Positions 1 to 5,461 of a DNA stretch of 6,259 bases are shown here, in pieces. The DNA is from Oscillospiraceae bacterium. Lineage in GTDB: Bacteria > Bacillota > Clostridia > Oscillospirales > Acutalibacteraceae. The stretch spans positions 1 to 6,259 of the forward strand of contig CADBOL010000018.1 in the NCBI GenBank assembly GCA_902796295.1, written 5' to 3'. Position numbers and translations under genes: made by a program. Below the pieces are notes generated by a model. That model made no database searches. It worked only from the letters and a program-made list of their open reading frames with translations, and was not told the origin of the DNA. Positions within the stretch are counted from its first letter, which is position 1. The number at the start of each line of letters is the position of its first letter.

Positions 1-93
1 AGTTGTGACAGTTGTCGGTGCGGTTGTAGTTGTTGTCGTCGGCGCCGTCGTGGTTGTGGTAGTCGGCGCGGTTGTGGTTACGGTCGTGGGCGC
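1..93 (-). repeat. 24-nt tandem repeat encoding APTTxTTT octapeptides
   Basis: Four in-phase units are visible (93-70, 69-46, 45-22 and a 21-nt partial unit at 21-1). Each encodes Ala-Pro followed by a run of Thr in which one position may be Val. The array continues beyond the left edge. Units differ at third codon positions, which suggests selection for the protein linker rather than a very recent DNA expansion. Such arrays can change in copy number by slippage. Confidence 0.85.
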
Positions 94-381
94 AGTCGTG
101 GTTGTTGTCCGGGCTTTCGTTGTGGCCGGAGCACTCGTAATAATCTCGGTTGTCTTTTCAATTATCCTGTCAATTATTTCAGTAACAGTCTCTGTAATTG
201 TCTCGTTCTCCGGTTCTGAGAATTCCGTCTCTGTCTCCGTCTCCGTATCCTCAGAAATGTCTGTCAGCTCAGCCTGTCTGTCAGCTTCTGCGCTGCCGGC
301 ATCCGACGCGCTCTTATTGCCGCATGAGCAAAGCAGAAGCGCAAGCATGGTTATTAACAGTAATACGACAGTCTTTTTCAC
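1..381 (-). CDS. Thr-rich repeat lipoprotein, C-terminus outside window
   Basis: This is a partial gene: 127 codons are visible and the frame is open at the left edge. The start is a GTG at 381-379, chosen because a good Shine-Dalgarno AAGGAG lies 8 nt upstream and the product begins with a clear lipoprotein signal peptide (MKKTVVLLLITMLALLL). It is followed by a lipobox L-C-S-C with the lipidated Cys at residue 20. Residues about 32-82 are Glu/Thr-rich (alternating TETETE, then TETVTEIIDRIIEKTTEII). From about residue 92 the chain becomes a Thr-Pro linker built of APTTxTTT octapeptides. Such linkers usually join an anchor to a folded domain, which would lie beyond the window, so the function cannot be told. 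The gene starts 4 nt after the stop of the CHAP-like gene, with its ribosome site inside that gene, so the two are probably translationally coupled. The envelope location is well supported. Confidence 0.75.
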   Translation of the reverse strand, partial: MKKTVVLLLITMLALLLCSCGNKSASDAGSAEADRQAELTDISEDTETETETEFSEPENETITETVTEIIDRIIEKTTEIITSAPATTKARTTTTTAPTTVTTTAPTTTTTTAPTTTTTTAPTTVTT

Positions 382-385
382 TTTG

Positions 386-1552
386 TTATCTCCTTTTCTT
401 CAGGGCTGCGAACGTGACACCTGCGGCGGCAAGTATGGTGAATGCCGCGGCTCCGGCCACAAACAGCATGTATTTTTTATTTGATGATTCATCCTCTTGA
501 ACCGTCTGTGAAACCGGCTCCGTCACAGTAACGGTTTCTTCTTCTGTTTCCGGTTCGGTATCGGTCGCGGATTCCGTATCGGTCGCCGTTGCCGGGGATT
601 TATCCTCATATTCGGGTATCATTATATCCGTTTCCTCAACGGGTATCACTTCATACTCAACCGGCTCCGGTACCGTCATCTCTTCGCTCACGGCAGTTGA
701 AGCCGCGGCGGTTGTCTGTGTCATCGGCGCGGTTGTTGACTCCGTCTTTGCCGCTGATGTCTCAGCCGCTGTCTGCGTAACAGGCGCTGATGATGTTTCA
801 GCGGCTTTTTCTGACTCTGTCGCTGCCGAAGTTGATTCCGCGGGCGATGTTGAAGAGGCTGAAGGCAGAGTTGTCGTAACCGCCTTTTCGGTCTGAGTCT
901 CCGCATTTGCCGAAGCCTCACGGGCCGTCACGGTTGATGTCTCGCCGGCGGCTGTTGTAACCGGCGCCTGAGTCTGAGACACAGGGGTTGCCGCAGATGC
1001 CGCAGGCGCTCCTTTAAGCACGGGAGCAGGATATCCCGGTTTCGCCGCCGGAGAATAAAGATAATAATACTCCGACGGGAAATTCAGCTGTCTGCCGGTC
1101 CCCGCTTTTCCGTTCCATTTGACATTCTGCTCAAAGAGTGTGATTTTGCCGTTTGAGTAATCCTTGACTATGGCCCAGTGATCGCTTTTATACTTTCTGA
1201 ACTGAGCCGGAGAATAGATTATGTCTCCCCTTTTCGGCACCGACGGAGTGACAAACTCATATCCGTCGGTAAGCATAACAAGGCCTATGTTTATATATGC
1301 CATTACATCAAGGCCGTATGCCTCTTTGTAAAAGCGCATAATAAGCTCGTTACACTGATATGCCTCTGTTGTCAGGCTGTACCGCGCCTCAACTCCGCAA
1401 AAGGTTTCAGCCACATAGGGCTCACCGATAATCGGAGCGTAGCTTCCTCCCGAAACCTCGTCATACCAGTCCGCAAAGACGAGGGCCGCAAAACACGGGA
1501 GACTGAATAAAACCGCAAGAGCAATACACACCCACTTCGTAAGAAGTTTCAT
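386..1552 (-). CDS. Secreted, membrane-anchored CHAP-like cysteine hydrolase
   Basis: The 388-residue product has an N-terminal signal peptide (basic MKLLTK, hydrophobic core to about residue 26, likely cleavage near VFA-D). A small papain-like CHAP-type domain covers about residues 55-168. The expected pieces are in order: Cys67 in YQCNELI at the head of a helix, KRGDIIY around 107-113, His125 in DHWAIV, and LFEQN with Glu141/Asn143. CHAP domains are commonly peptidoglycan amidases or endopeptidases. About 175 residues rich in Ser, Thr, Ala and Glu follow (180-355), then a C-terminal transmembrane helix (361-384) ending KKRR. There is no LPXTG, so anchoring is by the helix rather than sortase. 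The ATG at 1552 has an AAAGGAT site 9 nt upstream. The gene lies 34 nt after azlD with no visible terminator. A peptidoglycan substrate is inferred; the domain could also belong to another NlpC/P60-fold group. Confidence 0.75.
   Translation of the reverse strand: MKLLTKWVCIALAVLFSLPCFAALVFADWYDEVSGGSYAPIIGEPYVAETFCGVEARYSLTTEAYQCNELIMRFYKEAYGLDVMAYINIGLVMLTDGYEFVTPSVPKRGDIIYSPAQFRKYKSDHWAIVKDYSNGKITLFEQNVKWNGKAGTGRQLNFPSEYYYLYSPAAKPGYPAPVLKGAPAASAATPVSQTQAPVTTAAGETSTVTAREASANAETQTEKAVTTTLPSASSTSPAESTSAATESEKAAETSSAPVTQTAAETSAAKTESTTAPMTQTTAAASTAVSEEMTVPEPVEYEVIPVEETDIMIPEYEDKSPATATDTESATDTEPETEEETVTVTEPVSQTVQEDESSNKKYMLFVAGAAAFTILAAAGVTFAALKKRR
390..395 (-). promoter_or_regulatory. Shine-Dalgarno site fixing the lipoprotein GTG start
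   Basis: AAGGAG on the minus strand ends 8 nt before the GTG at 381. It lies within the last codons of the upstream CHAP-like gene, whose TAA is at 388-386. This supports GTG at 381 over the internal ATG twelve codons in, and suggests translational coupling. Confidence 0.7.
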
Positions 1553-1561
1553 TACAAAACC

Positions 1562-1568
1562 ATCCTTT
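1562..1568 (-). promoter_or_regulatory. Shine-Dalgarno site of the CHAP-like gene, in a small hairpin
   Basis: AAAGGAT ends 9 nt before the ATG at 1552. The site sits in a short perfect inverted repeat (1559-1571: ACCA, loop AAGGA, TGGT), so it would be displayed in the loop. With only four base pairs the structure is weak and may be chance. Confidence 0.5.
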
Positions 1569-1586
1569 GGTATTTTAATCAGGTGT

Positions 1587-1895
1587 TTATCTCAAAAACA
1601 ATTCAAATACAAAAATAATAACGCTGCAGATAATCGCGGTCGGGAAAAGTCCCGCGCCGAGATACGCCGCCGCCATGCCTGCAATGAGCGATGCAATTCC
1701 CGCGATACGGTGCTCCGAGGCATCCATTATTGCGGGGAAGGTCATGACAGCGAGAGTCACATAGGGAACATAATAAAGGAATGAGCGGAAATATTTGTTT
1801 TTAATCTCTTTCCTTATCAGCGTCAGAGGCATCGCCCTGAGCAGAAATGATGTAAGACACATCACGAGAATATAGATATAGACATTGTGTTTCAT
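1587..1895 (-). CDS. azlD: AzlD-family small subunit of branched-chain amino-acid exporter
   Basis: The 102-residue, very hydrophobic protein has three to four predicted membrane segments (about residues 4-22, 38-58, 63-82 and 84-100). It carries the family pattern of an N-terminal helix followed by LTSFLLRAMPLTLI and then the basic stretch RKEIKNKYFRSFLYYVPYV. Length and topology fit AzlD, the small partner of AzlC. In characterised systems (Bacillus AzlCD and the related BrnFE) the pair exports branched-chain amino acids or analogues such as azaleucine. The gene overlaps azlC by 4 nt (ATGA), and a strong GGAGGGGAGG site lies 7 nt before the ATG inside the azlC end, so coupled, roughly equal synthesis of both subunits is expected. 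The exact substrate is not shown by sequence. Confidence 0.88.
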   Translation of the reverse strand: MKHNVYIYILVMCLTSFLLRAMPLTLIRKEIKNKYFRSFLYYVPYVTLAVMTFPAIMDASEHRIAGIASLIAGMAAAYLGAGLFPTAIICSVIIFVFELFLR

Positions 1896-2650
1896 ATCTC
1901 ATCCTCCCCTCCGGAATCCGCGCTCTCCGGCTTTTCTTCAACGGGAAAGATGAAAGCCGCCGCTCCGGCAATAAGAAGAGTGATGATAATAATCCTCGTT
2001 CCCTCGCTGAGATCAGATATATACGGCAGTCTTGAGAAAGCGAAACTGACCGCCATTGAAATAATGATTATAACTCCTACTTTTTTATTTTTACGCCCTT
2101 CGGGCATAATTATGGCAAGGAACATTCCGTAGAGAAGCACTCCCAGGGCTGTGACGACATTCGCCGGCAGAATGTTCCCGAGCACCACTCCGAGACAGGT
2201 GCCAAGAGCCCAGAAACTGAGCGAACATATTGCGAGCCCGTAGTTATAATGCGGATTGAGCTTTCCCGGAACAGTCGATGAAGCTCCGAATATCTCATCG
2301 GTCACCCAGAAGCCGACAAAAAGCCGCTGAGGCGTGTTGACTTCCGGCGAAAGCTTCTGAGACAGCGTTACGGACATAAGCATATATCTGGCGCTGATTA
2401 TCGCGGTGATAAGCGCCATCGTGATATATGAGCCGTGTGAGGCAATCACCTCAAAGCCGGCATATTCTCCTGCCGAAGCGTTGCACAGCAGGCTTGCAAT
2501 CGTTGCCTGATACCAGGTAAGCCCCGCGTTTCTCGCCGTTATTCCGAGAGCAAATGAAACGGCAAAATAACCGGCGGCTATCGGAATACCGTCACGCAGT
2601 CCTTTCAGAAACCACTTCCGGGCTTCGGGAATTTTACTTTCAGTTTTCAT
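1892..2650 (-). CDS. azlC: AzlC-family branched-chain amino-acid exporter, large subunit
   Basis: The 252-residue integral membrane protein has the AzlC signatures: RDGIPIAAGYFAVSFALGI near residues 19-37, LLCNASAGEYAG at 54-65 (usual form: AGASQFA), ISARYMLMS at 85-93 and VTDEIFG at 116-122. Paired hydrophobic helices follow to about residue 235, and a short acidic cytoplasmic tail ends the chain. With AzlD it forms an exporter for branched-chain amino acids. The ATG at 2650 is the only plausible start because a TAG closes the frame eight codons upstream. The site before it is only purine-rich (GAGAAAGAGA), with no good AGGAGG. This start lies within the readthrough form of sufU, overlapping it by 11 nt, so azlC may depend on ribosomes arriving from sufU. 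Its link to the SUF genes may simply be shared transcription. Confidence 0.9.
   Translation of the reverse strand: MKTESKIPEARKWFLKGLRDGIPIAAGYFAVSFALGITARNAGLTWYQATIASLLCNASAGEYAGFEVIASHGSYITMALITAIISARYMLMSVTLSQKLSPEVNTPQRLFVGFWVTDEIFGASSTVPGKLNPHYNYGLAICSLSFWALGTCLGVVLGNILPANVVTALGVLLYGMFLAIIMPEGRKNKKVGVIIIISMAVSFAFSRLPYISDLSEGTRIIIITLLIAGAAAFIFPVEEKPESADSGGEDEI
1903..1912 (-). promoter_or_regulatory. Strong Shine-Dalgarno site for azlD inside azlC
   Basis: GGAGGGGAGG on the minus strand ends 7 nt before the azlD ATG. It also encodes part of the acidic Ser/Gly/Glu tail of AzlC, which explains that tail's composition. Confidence 0.7.
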
Positions 2651-3083
2651 TCTCTTTCTCTTTTGAATCTATCGCCTCATTGAGAGTCCTCCACCCGAGC
2701 TGGGCTCATTTTACTCTCGCGGGCATCTTTGAAACATTTTCAAGGGCCGCCGCCTCATCGAGGGATTCAATCTCCTCCCCGGAGGCCTCACCCTTTATCA
2801 TCCTCAGGAAAACATCGGCGAGGCGCCTTGCCTCATCCTCACTCTGACCGATAACAAGGTCGAGCATCATATCGGCAGATGCCTGTGAGATTGCGCACCC
2901 CGAGCCGACATAAGAGCCGTCGGTGATTATTCCGTCTTCTATTTTCAGCTGCAGAAAGATATCATCTCCGCAGCTGGGATTGACCCCTCTGAGAACAACA
3001 GACGGATTCTCCGTGTCATGTTTATGCGACGGATGAAGATTGTGCTCATTGACAATCTCCCTGTACATCTGTTTAAGATCCAT
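2640..3083 (-). CDS. sufU: SufU Fe-S assembly sulfur acceptor with in-frame TGA at the third conserved Cys (putative selenoprotein)
   Basis: SufU is a zinc-binding relay that accepts persulfide sulfur from SufS and passes it to the SUF scaffold. The first 125 codons are clear SufU: YREIVNEH at the N-terminus, Cys38 and Asp40 in PSCGDD, Cys63 in GSGCAISQAS, and SKMPARVK at the end. Codon 126 is TGA (2708-2706), precisely where Bacillus SufU has its third zinc ligand in PARIK-C-ATLSWKAL. The same frame continues AQLGWRTLNEAI and ends at a TGA at 2642-2640, giving 147 residues, the normal family length. A plain annotation would stop at 2706 and lose the last 21 residues. The start ATG at 3083 overlaps the sufS end by 11 nt and has GAGAGGA 8 nt upstream. 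I infer selenocysteine at residue 126. A nonsense mutation or base error is the alternative. The SufU identity itself is very secure. Confidence 0.9.
2673..2702 (-). promoter_or_regulatory. Possible bacterial SECIS-like hairpin after the sufU TGA
   Basis: Hand folding gives an upper stem GAG/CUC (2691-2689 with 2684-2682) closing a 4-nt loop GACU that starts 18 nt after the TGA with a G. Below it come U-A and G-U pairs, then a lower stem CUC/GAG (2699-2697 with 2678-2676) with bulges. Loop distance and size resemble the E. coli fdhF element (GGUC loop, about 19 nt after UGA), but the GU of that loop is absent. A competing small hairpin (GAGC/GCUC, 2707-2697) includes the TGA itself. No energy was computed. 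Confidence 0.35.
2706..2708 (-). other. In-frame TGA, candidate selenocysteine codon in sufU
   Basis: The TGA replaces the Cys codon of the conserved PAR(I/V)K-C-A motif. Family-like sequence is present in the same frame on both sides, which is the classic signature of a selenocysteine codon. TGA also serves as an ordinary stop in this window (the ends of sufB, sufD and azlC), so any recoding would have to be local. Selenocysteine is favoured but not proven. Confidence 0.55.
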
Positions 3084-4287
3084 AGCCGAGTTCCTCTCTC
3101 ACCTTTGCGAGCTTTTCGCAAAAGCGGTAAATCTCTTCCTCCGTATTGTAAAAATACAGGCTTGCCCTGCAGGTCGAGCCCATGGGCACTCCCATACTCT
3201 GCATAAGCGGCTGAGCGCAGTGATGCCCGGCTCTCACGCAGATTTTATCCGTGTCGAGGATGCTTGACACATCGTGCGGATGGCATCCCTCAACATTGAA
3301 TGTGACTATTCCGCAGTGCTCATCCGGGTTTTTCGAGCCGTAAATCTCAATGTGCGGGATTTTCGACATCCCGTCCATAAGCAGCGCGGTGAGTTTTTTA
3401 TCCTGTGATTCAATATAATCAAATCCTATGCTCTGTGCGTAATCAAGCGCGGCGTCAAGGCCCGCGGCATCTGCCGCATTGACGGTGCCGGCCTCGAATT
3501 TATGCGGGAGCTCGGCAAAGGTCGCGCTCTCGCGCGTGACATATTCAATCATCTCTCCGCCTCTGAGAAACGGCGGCATTGAGAGCAGCAGATTCTCTTT
3601 GCCGTAAAGCACGCCTATACCCATAGGCCCGAGAATCTTATGCCCCGAAAAAGCCAGGAAATCCGCATCCAGCTCTTTTACATCCACTCTCATATGGGGT
3701 ACGGATTGAGCCGCGTCAACCATCACTACGGCGCCGAATTTATGCGCGGTTTCGCAGATTTTTTTAATGGGTTTCGGCTGACCGAGCACATTTGAAACCT
3801 GGGCAACGGCGACAAGCTTCGTCTTTTCGCCTATTTTCGCGTATTCGCTCTCCGGTATGGCGCCGTCAGCACCCACCTCAAGCCATACAAGCTTTGCGCC
3901 TTTTTTATTCGCAAGTCTCTGCCAGGGCAGGATATTGCTGTGATGCTCCGAGGCGCAGACTGCGATTTCATCACCCGCTCCGATATTCTCCTCGCCGTAA
4001 GTGTAAGCTACGAGATTTATCGATTCGGTGGCATTGCGTGTGAAAACAATCTGACACGCTTTTTCGGCGCCTATGAATTTCGCGGCTTTTTCACGCGCGT
4101 TTTCATAAGCATCGGTGGCTTTTATTGACCACTCATAGAGCCCCCTTAGAGGGTTTGCGTTTTTGCTTCGGTAGAATTCCTCTATCGCCTCTGTAACACA
4201 GCGCGGTCTCTGAGTTGTTGCGGCGTTGTCGAAATATATGTATCTTCTGTCGTCAAACGCCGGAAAATCCTTTATAAAATCATTCAT
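3073..4287 (-). CDS. sufS: SufS group II cysteine desulfurase
   Basis: The 404-residue, full-length, PLP-dependent enzyme converts cysteine to alanine and leaves a persulfide on its active-site Cys for SufU. Visible landmarks in order: YFDNAATTQRP at 18-28, FTRNATESIN at 82-91, SEHHSN with the PLP-stacking His at 113-118, DAAQSVPH with the PLP-nitrogen Asp191, AFSGHKILGP with the Schiff-base Lys217, FEAGTVN at 264-270, and RAGHHCAQPLM with catalytic Cys357. The last motif and the short active-site loop mark the SufS/CsdB group. Residues 45-49 read NPLRG where well-known SufS proteins have NVHRG. The start ATG at 4287 overlaps sufD by 8 nt and has AAAGGA 7 nt upstream. Enzymes of this group can also act on selenocysteine, which is relevant if SufU is a selenoprotein. 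Identification is very secure. Confidence 0.97.
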   Translation of the reverse strand: MNDFIKDFPAFDDRRYIYFDNAATTQRPRCVTEAIEEFYRSKNANPLRGLYEWSIKATDAYENAREKAAKFIGAEKACQIVFTRNATESINLVAYTYGEENIGAGDEIAVCASEHHSNILPWQRLANKKGAKLVWLEVGADGAIPESEYAKIGEKTKLVAVAQVSNVLGQPKPIKKICETAHKFGAVVMVDAAQSVPHMRVDVKELDADFLAFSGHKILGPMGIGVLYGKENLLLSMPPFLRGGEMIEYVTRESATFAELPHKFEAGTVNAADAAGLDAALDYAQSIGFDYIESQDKKLTALLMDGMSKIPHIEIYGSKNPDEHCGIVTFNVEGCHPHDVSSILDTDKICVRAGHHCAQPLMQSMGVPMGSTCRASLYFYNTEEEIYRFCEKLAKVREELGYGS

Positions 4288-5461
4288 CGCAGTTTCCTTT
4301 ATCCGGTCTTGAATGTGAGCGGCAGATAAATGAGCTCACTTCGTCAAGCGTGCCTTCATCGGGTATCTTATCGGCAATGCTCTGAAGACGTCCTCTTGTC
4401 ATTAGTTCCTCCGCCTCACTCTTTGAAATGCCCCTGGTCTGAAGATAAAAGAGCATATCCTCGGAGAGATTGCCTATTGTCGCTCCGTGATGGCCCGCCA
4501 CCTGCTCCTCTTCCGTGAGAATTACAGGCACGGTTTTGTTTACCGCGTGTGGGCTGAGCAGGAGCACATCCTCACGCTCGTCGCCCTGCGAATCCGCGGA
4601 GCCGTTTCTGAAATCTATTGTTCCTCTGAAAACCTTGGCTGCCTTGTCTTTAAGGGAGCCGTTTACCGTAATTTCGCTGGCTGTCTTTTTGCCTCTGTGG
4701 CAGGCGACATAGTTTATATCCGTGAGATTTTCATAATCCCCCGTGTAGCCGGTGTTAATTACCAGCGAGGATTTATCTCCGCATAAATCGGCGTAACACC
4801 CGGCATAGACCTTATCTCCGCCGAGCAGAAGCTGTGTGAAATCAAATTCGCCCGATTCTCTCACGACAGCCGCCGTGTCATCAAGCACGGTATATCCCCT
4901 GCCTGTCAGATTATTCTTGATAAGATGAAGCTTCGCACCCTGCTCAACAATCACCTTAGTCGAATTCGCGGAATATCCGGCGGCGCTCCTGACGGATTTC
5001 TGATTTATGATGAATACCGCCTGCGCGCCCTTGCAGACTCTGATTATCTGAGCCGAAGCGGTGCTTGCTCCATCTTTGAAGTCATATGAGAGTATTACCG
5101 GAGCGCTGAGCTTCCTGCCCTCTTCAACGGTGTAAACATCAACTTCATTTAGGGATTCTTTCACATAAGCGTCGAAGTCGGCTCCGAGGCCCGAAGCAAA
5201 ATGCTGCTCGTGATAGATTGCTCTTTTGCCCGCGATATACTTTTCGCGCCTTATTCCGTCCGAGAATGAATCCGCGTATTTTTCCGCCTCACCGGCGGGC
5301 AGTTTCTTTAAATCCACCTGATCCGGGTTTTTCCGGGTGAGATAATCGGATATACCGTCAAAAGCTTCTCTCTTTTCGGCGAGAGCACTGTTGACGCCCA
5401 GACGGAACCAGGTGGGTGAAGGAAGGCGGTTTATGACAATGCCGTTATTTTCCGTTGACAT
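4280..5461 (-). CDS. sufD: SufD-like Fe-S cluster scaffold component
   Basis: The 393-residue cytoplasmic protein belongs to the SufB/SufD (SufBD) family. The N-terminal part (NRLPSPTWFRLGVN at 11-24, then a charged helical region) precedes a beta-helix core of about residues 105-320. The core shows the family-type segments VIVEQGAKLHLI, FRGTIDFRNGSADSQGDER and LLLSPHAVNKTVPVI. The C-terminal helical domain begins with AGHHGATIGNLSEDMLFYLQTRGIS; one of His324/325 matches the conserved SufD His at the SufB-SufD interface. The protein pairs with SufB and the ATPase SufC to build and transfer Fe-S clusters. Its ATG overlaps the sufB stop by one base (TGATG) with GGGAG 9 nt upstream, and its end overlaps sufS by 8 nt. 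SufD is assigned over a second SufB because it is shorter and directly follows sufB; the sequence is quite divergent. Confidence 0.92.
   Translation of the reverse strand: MSTENNGIVINRLPSPTWFRLGVNSALAEKREAFDGISDYLTRKNPDQVDLKKLPAGEAEKYADSFSDGIRREKYIAGKRAIYHEQHFASGLGADFDAYVKESLNEVDVYTVEEGRKLSAPVILSYDFKDGASTASAQIIRVCKGAQAVFIINQKSVRSAAGYSANSTKVIVEQGAKLHLIKNNLTGRGYTVLDDTAAVVRESGEFDFTQLLLGGDKVYAGCYADLCGDKSSLVINTGYTGDYENLTDINYVACHRGKKTASEITVNGSLKDKAAKVFRGTIDFRNGSADSQGDEREDVLLLSPHAVNKTVPVILTEEEQVAGHHGATIGNLSEDMLFYLQTRGISKSEAEELMTRGRLQSIADKIPDEGTLDEVSSFICRSHSRPDKGNCDE

Noticed and set aside
1..96. CRISPR-like array at the left edge
   Set aside because: The 24-nt units are directly adjacent without spacers and are in phase with a coding frame, so this is a protein linker repeat.
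5..484. Plus-strand open frame encoding a Val/Ser-rich protein
   Set aside because: It is the antisense shadow of Thr/Pro and Glu/Thr-rich coding sequence on the minus strand, where ACN codons read as GTN-type Val. It has no ribosome site.
721..921. Arg/Gln/Leu-rich minus-strand frame inside the CHAP-like gene
   Set aside because: It is an out-of-frame reading of the Ser/Thr/Ala-rich stalk; composition bias alone keeps it open.
1553..1586. Terminator between azlD and the CHAP-like gene
   Set aside because: Only a 4-bp inverted repeat around the Shine-Dalgarno is present, and no stem is followed by a T-run.
2640..2708. Genome-wide reassignment of TGA to an amino acid
   Set aside because: sufB, sufD and azlC all end at TGA where their families normally end, so TGA is a working stop here.
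2677..2709. Ten-codon frame (MSPARVEDSQ) starting with ATGA at the sufU TGA
   Set aside because: It looks like a coupled leader peptide, but it has no Shine-Dalgarno at proper spacing and resembles nothing. The sufU frame through the same bases encodes family-like residues, which is the better explanation.
2706..3083. sufU as a simple 125-residue protein ending at the TGA
   Set aside because: It would lack the third zinc-ligand Cys and the C-terminal helix, and the conserved tail continues in frame after the TGA. It stays possible if the TGA is a real nonsense mutation.
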